Part shown: piece by piece, positions 42,687 through 51,194 of the stretch
Position numbering within the stretch: the first letter of the stretch is position 1
Layout of the letters: each line of letters begins with the position of its first letter
DNA from: Candidatus Gordonibacter avicola
GTDB lineage: Bacteria > Actinomycetota > Coriobacteriia > Coriobacteriales > Eggerthellaceae
Reading direction: 5' to 3'
Length of the DNA stretch: 64,000 nucleotides
Assembly: GCA_019113915.1 (NCBI GenBank)
Contig: DXGM01000009.1
Coordinates: 23,417 to 87,416, forward strand
Notes under the pieces: generated by a model
Seen by the model: only the letters and a program-made list of their open reading frames with translations
Told to the model about the DNA's origin: nothing
The model's database searches: none
Position numbers and translations under genes: made by a program

Positions 42687-42869
42687 GCGTTTATCTGGGG
42701 AAACGGGGCGCGTGGGGAACGGGTAGGCGCGCGTGGGGTGGTGCTGGGTGCGCGGGGTGGGCCGCGGTTTTTGCGGCTTGGCGTGTGCGGGGGTGACAAG
42801 CTGGTGTCGGTCGGGCGGGGAAGGGGTGTTGCGGTTCCCGGGCGCGGGTGGGGGTGCTACCATGGGGCC
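42687..42869. other. intergenic region between module 3 and fetAB
   Basis: Non-coding GC- and G-rich sequence on the + strand (GGGGTGGTGCTGGGTGCGCGG and similar). No terminator or repeat was recognised. It must hold the fetAB promoter. Confidence 0.35.
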
Positions 42870-43700
42870 ATGAGTCTTTTTGCTGCGGAACATATTAAAG
42901 CGTCCTATCCGCGCGACGGGCAGGAGGTCGCGCTGTTGCATGACGTGTCCTTTCAGCTTGAGGCGGGAACCATCTATGACTTGGTGGGCCCTTCAGGCGC
43001 GGGGAAGTCCACGCTCTTGCGCGTGTGTGCGCTCATGCTCGGCCGCGACGGCGGCGAGCTGTACTTGGATGGCCGGCCTTCGTCGGCGTATCGGCCGCAG
43101 GAGTGGCGCCGGCGCGTGTGCCTTGTGCCCCAGCAGGCGGCGCTTGTGGCGGGCACGGTGCGCGACAACTTGGTGCTGCCCTGGTCGCTGAAGGTGAACG
43201 CGGGGGAAAAGCCGCCAGCGGATGCCGCGCTTGTGCGCCTGCTTGAGTTGGCGGAGTTGGCTGACGTGGGGCTTGAGCGCGATGTGTCGCAGCTTTCGGG
43301 TGGGCAGGCCGCGCGCGTGGCGCTGCTGCGTGCGTTTGCCACGCGCCCACCGGTGTTGCTGCTTGATGAGGTGGATGCTGCGCTCGACAACGGCTCGGCC
43401 TGCGCTATCGGGCGTTTGACGAAGGCGCTGGTTGACGAGCGCACCACGTGCGTGCGCATTCGCCATCGGGCGGCCGATGGGTTCGCGTCGGGCACGTTTA
43501 CCCTGCGTGCGGGCGCGCTGACCTATGCCGATAACTCGCCGGTGGCTGAGAATACCGCGTGTACGGAGGGATTTGATCCGGCAGCGTATGCCGACGTGCG
43601 TGCGCTTGCTCAGGCGGCGGTGCCTGTGGCGGCGGGTGTGGGTGCGGGCACGGTGGCCGCACCTCCCGCATCCGGGCCTCAATCAAAGGTGCACTCATGA
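42870..43700 (+). CDS. fetA: ABC transporter ATPase, FetA-like
   Basis: This 276-aa ABC ATPase has Walker A GPSGAGKSTLLR (residues ~32-43), Q-loop VPQQAALVAG, the signature QLSGGQAARVALLRAFA and Walker B VLLLDEVDAALD. The C-terminal 70 residues are an Ala/Val-rich extension not typical of the family. ATG 42870 gives MSLFAAEHIKASYP. The 4-bp overlap with a FetB/UPF0014 permease identifies it as FetA/YbbL, which in E. coli is linked to iron homeostasis and oxidative-stress resistance through iron export. Confidence 0.85.
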   Translation: MSLFAAEHIKASYPRDGQEVALLHDVSFQLEAGTIYDLVGPSGAGKSTLLRVCALMLGRDGGELYLDGRPSSAYRPQEWRRRVCLVPQQAALVAGTVRDNLVLPWSLKVNAGEKPPADAALVRLLELAELADVGLERDVSQLSGGQAARVALLRAFATRPPVLLLDEVDAALDNGSACAIGRLTKALVDERTTCVRIRHRAADGFASGTFTLRAGALTYADNSPVAENTACTEGFDPAAYADVRALAQAAVPVAAGVGAGTVAAPPASGPQSKVHS

Positions 43701-44491
43701 GCGGGGGAGTAGTCGACATCGGCTATCTGGAACTGTTCGCCGCAAGCGCGCTCATGTTGGTGGCGGGCATCGTGTCGTGGCGGCTGGAGCTGGGGCAGAC
43801 GAAACGCATTGTGGTGTCGTCGGTGCGCACGTTCGTGCAGCTGCTTGCCGTGGGCTTCGTCCTCATGTTCCTCTTCGAGTACCAAACCTGGTGGCTCGTG
43901 CTGTTGCTTTTGGGCTTTATGGTGTTGGCAGCCACGCAGATTGCTACCTCGCGCGTGAAAAGTTCCATCCGGGGGCTTTGGCCTGCGGTATTCGTCTCGC
44001 TGTTCGCCTCGTCCATCGTGGTGGCGTTTGTGGTGGTAGAGGGCGTGATTCACGCCGACCCGTGGTACAACGCGCGCCAGTTGGTGCCCATCGCGGGTAT
44101 GATTATCGGCAATGCCATGTCGGCCACGGCGGTGGCTATCGACCGCCTTTTTGCGGACATGGACAGCCGCTCGAACGAGGTGTTCGCCCTGGTGGCTTTG
44201 GGTGCCACGCCGAAGGAAGCGGCGTTTCCCTCCATCAAGGCGGCCGTTGGTGCGGGCATGACGCCCATCCTGGCGTCCATGTCGGCCGCAGGTATTGTCA
44301 CCATCCCCGGCATGATGGCCGGCCAGCTGCTGGCGGGGGCCGATCCGGTGGCGGCGGCGAAATATCAGATTGTGGTCATGCTTATGCTGTCGGCCGCTAA
44401 CACGGTTGCCATCGTGCTGGCCTGCTATCTTACCTATCGAAAGCGCTTTTCAGCCGATGGATATTATTTGGACAAGGGCATCCGCGGTTAA
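43697..44491 (+). CDS. fetB: FetB/YbbM-type iron export permease (UPF0014)
   Basis: The 264-aa permease has about seven membrane spans. Family blocks: LELGQTKRIVVSSVRTFVQL, LVPIAGMIIGNAMSATAVAIDRL and GIVTIPGMMAGQLLAGADP with AAKYQIVVM. It shares ATGA with the ATPase stop, so the two are translationally coupled. Metal specificity (iron) rests on the E. coli homologue. Confidence 0.9.
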   Translation: MSGGVVDIGYLELFAASALMLVAGIVSWRLELGQTKRIVVSSVRTFVQLLAVGFVLMFLFEYQTWWLVLLLLGFMVLAATQIATSRVKSSIRGLWPAVFVSLFASSIVVAFVVVEGVIHADPWYNARQLVPIAGMIIGNAMSATAVAIDRLFADMDSRSNEVFALVALGATPKEAAFPSIKAAVGAGMTPILASMSAAGIVTIPGMMAGQLLAGADPVAAAKYQIVVMLMLSAANTVAIVLACYLTYRKRFSADGYYLDKGIRG

Positions 44492-44530
44492 GCCGTACCT
44501 TATAATCGCAGGAAAGCGAAAGGATTCACC

Positions 44531-44893
44531 GTGGCTGACGAGAAGGCGTTTTCCCATATAACGGTTTCTGCTGACGACGAGGACGATGTCGTTATTGTGG
44601 CGGGTGCGCGCCCCGCATCGCGCGCGAGCGGCGAGGTTCGCCCGGCGGCAGGGGCGGCGGCTGCGCCTACCCCGGTGGCTGCTGCGCCCGAACCTGAACC
44701 TGCGCCTACGATCGCACCAGCGCCCGATCCTGCGCCAGCTGCTTCTCCGTCACGCCAGCCCAAGGAAGACGTGAGCGAAACCACCCTTGAGGATTTGAAG
44801 GGCGAGCCCATGCCGCTCACGCAAAAGATTGTCATTGCGGTGGCTGCGCTGCTTATCGTGTCCTTCGCGGTCTACTACTTCTTCTTACGCTAA
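44531..44893 (+). CDS. tail-anchored Ala/Pro-rich membrane protein
   Basis: The 120-aa protein starts at GTG 44531 behind AAAGGA. Residues 1-30 are acidic (SADDEDDVV), 35-75 are low-complexity Ala/Pro/Glu, and a single hydrophobic segment lies at 98-117 (IVIAVAALLIVSFAVYYFF) directly before the C-terminus. It is therefore tail-anchored with a cytoplasmic body. No family recognised. It is 35 bp before another single-span envelope protein, probably one operon. Confidence 0.7.
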   Translation: MADEKAFSHITVSADDEDDVVIVAGARPASRASGEVRPAAGAAAAPTPVAAAPEPEPAPTIAPAPDPAPAASPSRQPKEDVSETTLEDLKGEPMPLTQKIVIAVAALLIVSFAVYYFFLR

Positions 44894-44928
44894 CGCGCCA
44901 AGCCCCTTTGTCAGGAAGGTAACATCCG

Positions 44929-46080
44929 ATGCCCAAACATGCTGCAAACACACCCTCCGGCACTCCCGATGAGCCCGAGCGCGACGAGCGCATCGGCCTG
45001 ACCGAGGCGTTTTCTCCCGTGGTGCCCGCCGCGGATGATGCCGAGCCAACCGCTTCCGACGACCGCGACAACGCTGTTGGCCTCACCACAGCTTTCGCGC
45101 CCGTGGAAGGCGAAGAGCCTGCTCCCGCCCATGCCGCGGGCTTCAGCTACAAGGGCGACAACGACGATGAATACCCCGACGCGTTTGAAAGCCTTGAGCC
45201 GCGCGATGCTCCGCCACTGCTGTTTGGCGACGACAGCGTGCCGGTTGAGCCGGCGGAACCGGTGGGTCGTCATGGCAAGAAGAACAAGGCTGACATTCCG
45301 CCTCACCTGCGTAAATCGCGCCGCATGCGCCGCGTGCTTCTGGTGGTTGTGGTGCTTTTGGTGGTGCTCATTGGTGCCCTTGCGTACTTCACGTACCAGT
45401 TAATCAACGAGAGCCAGACCCTGGCCGCCCAGCAGACGCAGCAGCAGCAAGAGTCGCAGGAGGTCACCACCATCCAAAAGGATGAAACCAAGGATGCCTC
45501 CACCGAGACGGTGAAAAAGACCGAGGCGCCGAACCTGGTGGCCGTGCTTGGCATGACGCAGGACGAGGCCGTGGCCGCCCTCAAGCACGGAGCGACGGTG
45601 ACCAGCACGCGCGAGGTGAAGGAAGAGGGCAATCCCATCAAGCAGAACGTGACGGTGGCGCTTACCGACGAGCCAGCCGACACGCGCACCGGCACCCCCA
45701 CGGTGTATCTGGGCCTGAACGAAGAGGGTAAGGTGGCCCAGGCGGGTTACTCGGCCTCCACGGCCGCGCTTGGCTATGGCTCGCTCAGCTTCGCCGATGC
45801 CGTGAAAAACGAGCACATCGTGGAAAAGACGCTGGAAGAGGCAGGCATTGAGGTGGCACCGGGTGCCGCCGTGCTGCCCGAGGACAAGACGGCGTACTCT
45901 ACGTACGCCTCCGACGGCACCACGCTGGTAAAGGAAAACTGCTCGTTCTCCGGCACGGTTGACATAGCCGGCGCCCCCCACGAATGGTCCTCCGTTCTGT
46001 CCTACGACTACACCACCGCCAACACGTCGGGGAATCTGGCGGATACTATTCGCATCATCTATGTATACATAAACGCATAA
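44929..46080 (+). CDS. single-pass membrane protein with PASTA-like outer segment
   Basis: In this 383-aa protein an acidic cytoplasmic N-terminus of about 125 residues carries two similar stretches (IGLTEAFSPV, VGLTTAFAPV). A basic stretch (RKSRRMRRV) precedes one membrane span at about 137-160. A Gln/Glu-rich coiled stretch follows (QQTQQQQESQE), then an outer domain. PNLVAVLGMTQDEAVAALK resembles the start of a PASTA unit but only one is present. The remaining outer part, ending IRIIYVYINA, is beta-rich and unrecognised. The duplicated cytoplasmic motif could dock a partner. Confidence 0.7.
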   Translation: MPKHAANTPSGTPDEPERDERIGLTEAFSPVVPAADDAEPTASDDRDNAVGLTTAFAPVEGEEPAPAHAAGFSYKGDNDDEYPDAFESLEPRDAPPLLFGDDSVPVEPAEPVGRHGKKNKADIPPHLRKSRRMRRVLLVVVVLLVVLIGALAYFTYQLINESQTLAAQQTQQQQESQEVTTIQKDETKDASTETVKKTEAPNLVAVLGMTQDEAVAALKHGATVTSTREVKEEGNPIKQNVTVALTDEPADTRTGTPTVYLGLNEEGKVAQAGYSASTAALGYGSLSFADAVKNEHIVEKTLEEAGIEVAPGAAVLPEDKTAYSTYASDGTTLVKENCSFSGTVDIAGAPHEWSSVLSYDYTTANTSGNLADTIRIIYVYINA

Positions 46081-46108
46081 CGTTTCGGCGACGGAATGTG
46101 AGCGGCAT

Positions 46109-47587
46109 ATGGCGAAGCGGACGAAGATTATTTGCACGTTGGGGCCGGCGGTGGATGATGAGGAAACCATTGGCCGCTTGCTTGATGAGGGTATGGATGT
46201 TGCGCGGCTGAACTTCTCGCATGGGTCGCATGAGGAACATGCCGAGCGCATGACGCGCTTGCGTCGTGTGTGCGCGCAGGTGGACTCGCCGTGCGCGGTG
46301 CTGCTTGATACGCGCGGTCCCGAAATTAGGACAGGTACGCTGACAGGAGGCACGCCTGTGTCGCTGCATGCGGGGGAGCGCATCGTGCTCACCGAGCAGC
46401 TCGTGGAAGGCGATGCGCACCGTGTGACTCAAACCTGCGCGGGCCTGGCTGCTCACGTGCCTCCCGGCACGTCGCTGTTGGTTGATGACGGCCTCATCGA
46501 GCTAGTAGTCGAAGCCGTCGAAGGTACCGATATCGTGTGCCGCGTGGCCAACGACGGCACGCTTGGCGAGCGCAAGTCCATCAACGTGCCCGGCGTCACG
46601 GTGCCGCTGCCGGTCATGACCGACCAAGATCGCGCGGACCTCATCTTCGGCATCGAGCAGGATATCGACTTCGTGGCGGCCTCATTCATCCGCAGCGCCG
46701 ACGCCATCCGTGAGATTCGCGCGTTTCTTCAGGATCACGGCGGCGGGCACATCGGCCTCATCGCCAAGATTGAAACCGCCGAGGCGGTGAACGATATTGA
46801 GGCTATTGTGGACGCGGCCGACGGCGTCATGGTGGCGCGCGGCGATTTGGGCGTGGAGATGCCGTCGTATCTGGTGCCACATATCCAGAAGAAGATCATC
46901 CGCCTGTGCAACGAGCGCAACACGCCGGTCATCACGGCCACGCAAATGCTCGACTCCATGATTCGCGCGCCACGCCCGACGCGCGCGGAGGTGGCCGACG
47001 TGGCCAACGCCGTGTACGACGGCACCGATTGCCTCATGCTATCAGGCGAAACGGCTATGGGAGCCTATCCGGTGGAGGCCGTGCACGTCATGGCGCGCAT
47101 CGCGGAAGAAAGCGAGCCCTACCTGCGCGCCGAGGCGGCGGGTTTGCGCGAAGCGTCGCGCGAAGCGGGTCATGGCAGCGTGTCGGTGGCGGTGGGCATG
47201 GCCGCCGTGCGCGCGGCTGAAACGCTAGGGGCGCGCTGCATCGTGGCGCCCACCATGTCCGGCCGCAGCGCGCGCCTTATGGCCAGCTTTCGGCCGCATC
47301 AGCCCATCTACGCCGTCACGCCGCTGCGTCGCGTGCTGCGCTCGATGCAGCTGTATTGGGGCGTGATGCCGCTTCTGGGAGACGTGCAGGGCGACACAGA
47401 CTTCGTGATTGAACAGGCAAGACGCATCGTGCTCGACCGCGGCCTGGCCGAGGTGGGCGACATCGGCGTCTTCACCGTAGGCGACCGCGACACCAGCCCC
47501 AACGCCGACCAAGCCACCTTCGCCCCCACCAACATCATGTACGTAGTCCAATTCCACCCCGAGGATGCCGAAGGAATGGAAGCGTAA
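46109..47587 (+). CDS. pyk: pyruvate kinase
   Basis: The 492-aa glycolytic enzyme converts phosphoenolpyruvate and ADP to pyruvate and ATP. It starts MAKRTKIICTLGPA. The barrel core has LDTRGPEIRTG, VAASFIRSADAIREIR, GLIAKIETAEAV, RGDLGVEMP, and the substrate signature TATQMLDSMI followed by PTRAEVADVANAV. The C-terminal allosteric domain (TMSGRSARLMASFRPHQPIYAVTP) is complete. No extra C-terminal PEP-utiliser domain. Confidence 0.97.
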   Translation: MAKRTKIICTLGPAVDDEETIGRLLDEGMDVARLNFSHGSHEEHAERMTRLRRVCAQVDSPCAVLLDTRGPEIRTGTLTGGTPVSLHAGERIVLTEQLVEGDAHRVTQTCAGLAAHVPPGTSLLVDDGLIELVVEAVEGTDIVCRVANDGTLGERKSINVPGVTVPLPVMTDQDRADLIFGIEQDIDFVAASFIRSADAIREIRAFLQDHGGGHIGLIAKIETAEAVNDIEAIVDAADGVMVARGDLGVEMPSYLVPHIQKKIIRLCNERNTPVITATQMLDSMIRAPRPTRAEVADVANAVYDGTDCLMLSGETAMGAYPVEAVHVMARIAEESEPYLRAEAAGLREASREAGHGSVSVAVGMAAVRAAETLGARCIVAPTMSGRSARLMASFRPHQPIYAVTPLRRVLRSMQLYWGVMPLLGDVQGDTDFVIEQARRIVLDRGLAEVGDIGVFTVGDRDTSPNADQATFAPTNIMYVVQFHPEDAEGMEA

Positions 47588-47623
47588 CGCGCCGCACGTT
47601 GGCGATGGCACCCGCAACGCGCC

Positions 47624-47733
47624 AAAAGTGTGACGCGCTTGCGCGCTACCGATTAAGGCAAGAGATGGTCGCCCCTCCCTACCACCATGACGAGGGCATA
47701 TCCTTGTAAATAAACATTACCTGTTAGGTAATC
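47624..47733. repeat. dispersed repeat family 1, copy 1
   Basis: Begins AAAAGTGTGACGCGCTT and ends in the dyad ATTACCT-gtt-AGGTAAT. About 110 bp matches 51017-51124 with scattered differences; both start just after a stop codon. A shorter relative lies in inverse orientation at 62283-62310. Confidence 0.7.
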
Positions 47734-47738
47734 AACGT

Positions 47739-47839
47739 AGGGGTGCTTCACGAAGCGCCCTCTCCGCCGCAGGCGGAGAACCCAACCATGACCTGCGTTT
47801 TCTCCCTTCGCGTGAACAAGCAATTCGTGAACTACCCCT
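47739..47839. repeat. dispersed repeat family 2, copy 1 (foldable)
   Basis: The core 47762-47801 begins with a hairpin CTCCGCC-gca-GGCGGAG and continues CAACC.TGACCTGCG; it matches 62501-62540. The flanking arms AGGGGT and TTCACGAA (47739-47754) pair with TTCGTGAA and ACCCCT (47824-47839). The arms differ in sequence from copy 2 but pair in both. Confidence 0.65.
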
Positions 47840-48421
47840 CCATCAACCTATCTCTCAATGATACTTCCTGGTTAGTCAACCCGCGCCATAATACAAAGGC
47901 AGGTGATGCGCTTCTGGCGTAATCGACGGCGCGTAAGCGCGTCATACTTGTGCAGCGATGCACCTCAAGGAGGCCAGCAAACATCCATTCCTCTACCAAC
48001 AACAACCCCTGCAACTCTTGGCTGGCGCATCGAGAAAAACGCAACTTTGCCTGTGACTTTCGGGCTGCATCTTCCTGCAACTGCTCGCTTGAACTACCTG
48101 GCAAGCGATGGTACGGCTGAAATAGCCAGCATTTCCTATACGGTTTCTCTCGCTACTTCGTAGCCAACTTATACCGACTCGCGGTGGGTCACTTCGCCGC
48201 CGCACGGCACACAGGCGCGCTTTCCCCATAGGCGTGCCTGTTGTGGTTTTCAGGAGCCGCGCGTCTGTGCGAACGTGAGCCTCACCTTCAGCCCTCCCGT
48301 TTTCCTCGCGTGACATAGACGTGGGGGAGGCGTTGGTTGCTTGGGGCGTGCGGCGGGCGGGACAATGGGGGAAACGTCCGAGCGCGGGCGCCGCCTCGGT
48401 GCCGCAGGAAGCGAGGCTCCC
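47840..48421. other. intergenic region, no supported gene
   Basis: About 580 bp lie between the repeat cluster and the Rieske gene. Short open frames on both strands (for example near 47903-48163) have no ribosome site fit and no family features. It must contain the Rieske gene promoter. Confidence 0.4.
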
Positions 48422-49399
48422 ATGATTCCGAACCAGTGGTACGCCGTCTTGTCGTCCTCCGAGATCAGGAGGGGGCGGCCGGTTGGCGTGACGCGTTTCG
48501 GCAAGCGCCTTGTGCTCTGGCGCGACTCGGAGGGTAACGTGGCCTGCCTCGACGGCACGTGTTGCCATCGCGGGGCGAACCTCGCGGCGGGGCGCGTGGA
48601 GGGCGACCACGTGCACTGTCCCTTCCATGGCCTGCGCTATTCTGCCGACGGGCGCGTGGTGGCCATTCCTGCGAACGGCCTTGAGGCTGAGGTGCCCGAG
48701 AACTTCCGCGTACGTGCCTACCTGGCCGTGGACGCGTTCGGCTTCATCTGGGTGTTCTACGGCAAGCCCGAAGACGCGCCCGATGACCTGCCCATGTTCG
48801 CCGAATTCCGCGGCAACTTCCCCTACGCCGAGCGTTCGGAGGTGTGGGGCGTGCACTACTCGCGCGCCATCGAAAACCAGCTCGACGTGATCCACCTGCC
48901 GTTCGTGCACCCCAACACCATCGGGCGTGGCCACAAGACCCTGGTGAACGGGCCGGTCACGATGTGGGACGCCGACACGCTCACGTTCTACGTGAAGAAC
49001 GAGCCCGACCACGGCCAGACCCCGCAAACCGCCGACGAAATCGAGAACTGGCACGACCTGAACAGCCTGCAATACCGCGTACCGAACCTCTGGCAAAACC
49101 GTATTTCAGACGACCTGCGCGTCATGGCCGCCTTCGCGCCCATCGACGATGAGCACACGAAAATCTACCTGCGCCTCTACCAGCGCATAGTGACCGCGCC
49201 GGTGCTGTGCGACGTGGTGTGCGCCGCCGGCAACGTGGCTAATGGCGTGATCCTCCACCAAGACCGCCGCGTGGTGCTCACGCAGCGCCCCAAGAAAACC
49301 GAACTCAAAATGGGCGAGAACCTCCTGCGCGGCGACAAACCCGTCATAGAATTCCGCTCCCGCCGCGAAGAACTCAAACACTCCGCCGAGCAGGACTAA
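48422..49399 (+). CDS. Rieske non-heme iron oxygenase-type protein
   Basis: The 325-aa protein has an N-terminal Rieske [2Fe-2S] site, C47-x-H49 ... C66-x2-H69 (CCHRGANL, CPFHGLRY). Its catalytic domain carries the mononuclear iron motif N152-x2-D155-x2-H158-x4-H163 (NQLDVIHLPFVH). A late LHQDRRVVLTQRP supplies the third carboxylate ligand region. It resembles the pheophorbide-a-oxygenase/cholesterol-desaturase-like subgroup. Such enzymes use O2, which is notable if the host is an anaerobe. No reductase is adjacent. ATG 48422 (MIPNQWYAVL) follows GGAAGCGAGG. Confidence 0.88.
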   Translation: MIPNQWYAVLSSSEIRRGRPVGVTRFGKRLVLWRDSEGNVACLDGTCCHRGANLAAGRVEGDHVHCPFHGLRYSADGRVVAIPANGLEAEVPENFRVRAYLAVDAFGFIWVFYGKPEDAPDDLPMFAEFRGNFPYAERSEVWGVHYSRAIENQLDVIHLPFVHPNTIGRGHKTLVNGPVTMWDADTLTFYVKNEPDHGQTPQTADEIENWHDLNSLQYRVPNLWQNRISDDLRVMAAFAPIDDEHTKIYLRLYQRIVTAPVLCDVVCAAGNVANGVILHQDRRVVLTQRPKKTELKMGENLLRGDKPVIEFRSRREELKHSAEQD

Positions 49400-49533
49400 C
49401 GGGGAAGTTGCACGAAGACGCTCAGGTTGCGCCGTTTGAGCTTCAACCGGTGCCATGGTGCTTTTTGGGTTGCGGCTTTGTTGTGGGACAATGGCCTCAT
49501 CATAGGCGAGGTGGCGCAGGGGATGGGGGACAC

Positions 49534-51027
49534 ATGGACGTGCGGGAATTGTTCTTGCAGGAAGTGATGCCTGGCGAAGGTGTGCTCGACCCCGATATGT
49601 CGCCGCCGGCCTTTCTTTCGGTGGGGCGCGGCGGGTTCTACGACGCGTTTTGGCCTGATGAATGGGCTGAGGTGCGCGCGTATCCTCCGGCAGACGACGG
49701 ATGCGCGGCGGGAAAGTATGGCTTTCGCATGCTGCCTGATAGATGGCGCGGGGACACGCTGATCTCGTTTAACACCGTGTTCAAGACGCGCTACAGCGAG
49801 GGCGACGATATCCCCAACGGCGCGCGGCCGGGGGATGAGAACCCGTATCTGGCGGCTCGCAAGAAGGTGTGGCTTACGGGCGTATCGCCGCAGTTGATTG
49901 CGTGTTTTCGCCGCCAGTACCACTGTTTGGCGAACTTCATGCCGCTTCCGTGGGGCCTCAACCAGTGGCGCGGGTTTACCTGTGATGCGGCTACCGGTAT
50001 CGCGAACCCCGGCTTGTGCGATTTTCCCGATCTGTTCTTTGATCAGGTGCGGAGATGGTATCTTGGCGCGCCTGACCTCAATCCTCTCGCCCGCGAGGAA
50101 TTCGATGCCTATCGCACCTACTTCGCCCGCTTTGGCGAAGGGGAGGCGGGCTGGTGGGCTTACGTGCGCCGTAACTACCTTGAGGGAAGTTTTGTGGATG
50201 CGGAGGGGCGCATCGTGTACCTGTTTGACCGCGGGGGCGGCGCTGAGCCGTCGACGGAGCATCTGCTTGAGCATGCCCGGCCGCAGCATCCCGCGCAAAC
50301 GTTGCAGCTGATCAACAACGCGTTTGTGTGCTGGGAGCGTCGCGCTGAGGCGCTTGCGCGCACGGCGGGTACGGTGCTGGAAGAACTTGAGGGCGCGGGT
50401 CTTCTGCGCACAGAGGGCGGCCAGGATGATGTCGACGAGGAATTCAACCGGCTGGATTCGTTCTGCGAAGTGCTTACCATCAACGACTACGGCTCCGTGA
50501 ACCCGCGGTTTCTCTGCGAACTTGCTACAGCTGTTGGTGCACGCGTGGCGTGGAGCATCGTTGCGGAAGACGCGCGAGGGTTCCATGACCTGGCCGAACG
50601 CTTCGACCGCCTGGTTTGCGTACGAGAAGTTGCCGTGCCGCTTGAGGGCGTGTGCACGCAAGCCCACGTTGCAGAGCGCCTCGCTACTCTTGAGCGCCAA
50701 AACAACGTGTGTAGCATTGTGTACGACCGCAGCCTGAAAACTTTCCGGCTTAAAGGAACTGACGAGTTTGGCCCGCTCGGCTACATCGCTGGCGAACTCT
50801 GTCACGACGGCCTGTTCTACGGCTGGGATCTCAAAGATCATGCAGCCGGCTACCACTTCCACGACCACGACTTCGAAGGCGTTCTACACGCTGTACTGCA
50901 ATACCCCGAACAGTTCTCCATTCCCGACGACTGCATATCTCACTACAGCCCCCAAGAACTAAGATTCCTCAAAAACTTCCAAGCAGCACTGCTATCGGCA
51001 CCTCTACGCCATCGCGAAAAAGTGTGA
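49534..51027 (+). CDS. hypothetical protein, possibly DUF6994-like N-terminal half
   Basis: The 497-aa protein starts at ATG 49534 behind GGGGGAC. Residues ~50-250 follow a pattern I associate with DUF6994-type proteins: GDTLISFNTVF, then CLANFMPLPWGLNQWRG, then FPDLFFDQVRRWYLG, then WWAYVRRNYLEGSF. The C-terminal half (~290-497) has no family I recognise and ends in a His-rich HFHDHDFEG region. No signal or membrane span. It is 134 bp after the Rieske gene on the same strand, so co-transcription is possible. Confidence 0.65.
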   Translation: MDVRELFLQEVMPGEGVLDPDMSPPAFLSVGRGGFYDAFWPDEWAEVRAYPPADDGCAAGKYGFRMLPDRWRGDTLISFNTVFKTRYSEGDDIPNGARPGDENPYLAARKKVWLTGVSPQLIACFRRQYHCLANFMPLPWGLNQWRGFTCDAATGIANPGLCDFPDLFFDQVRRWYLGAPDLNPLAREEFDAYRTYFARFGEGEAGWWAYVRRNYLEGSFVDAEGRIVYLFDRGGGAEPSTEHLLEHARPQHPAQTLQLINNAFVCWERRAEALARTAGTVLEELEGAGLLRTEGGQDDVDEEFNRLDSFCEVLTINDYGSVNPRFLCELATAVGARVAWSIVAEDARGFHDLAERFDRLVCVREVAVPLEGVCTQAHVAERLATLERQNNVCSIVYDRSLKTFRLKGTDEFGPLGYIAGELCHDGLFYGWDLKDHAAGYHFHDHDFEGVLHAVLQYPEQFSIPDDCISHYSPQELRFLKNFQAALLSAPLRHREKV

Positions 51028-51124
51028 CGCGCTTCGCGCTGCCGATTATGCCACAGGGTGGTTGCCTCCCTGTCATTATGACGCGGGCATATGCTTATAA
51101 GTAAACTTTATCTGTTAGGTAATC
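51017..51124. repeat. dispersed repeat family 1, copy 2
   Basis: AAAAAGTGTGACGCGCTTCG... ending CTGTTAGGTAATC aligns with 47624-47733. It begins inside the last codons of the 497-aa gene (stop at 51027). Confidence 0.7.
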
Positions 51125-51194
51125 CATATACGAACAAGCCCGGCGCGGGGGGCGTCGGGCTTGGGGGAGTGAGCGTTGTGGGAGGGGCGGCTGC

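Noticed and set aside
47903..48163. Short + strand open frame (86 codons) between pyk and the Rieske gene
   Set aside because: No family features or convincing ribosome site, and it overlaps frames on the other strand; likely chance in GC-rich DNA.
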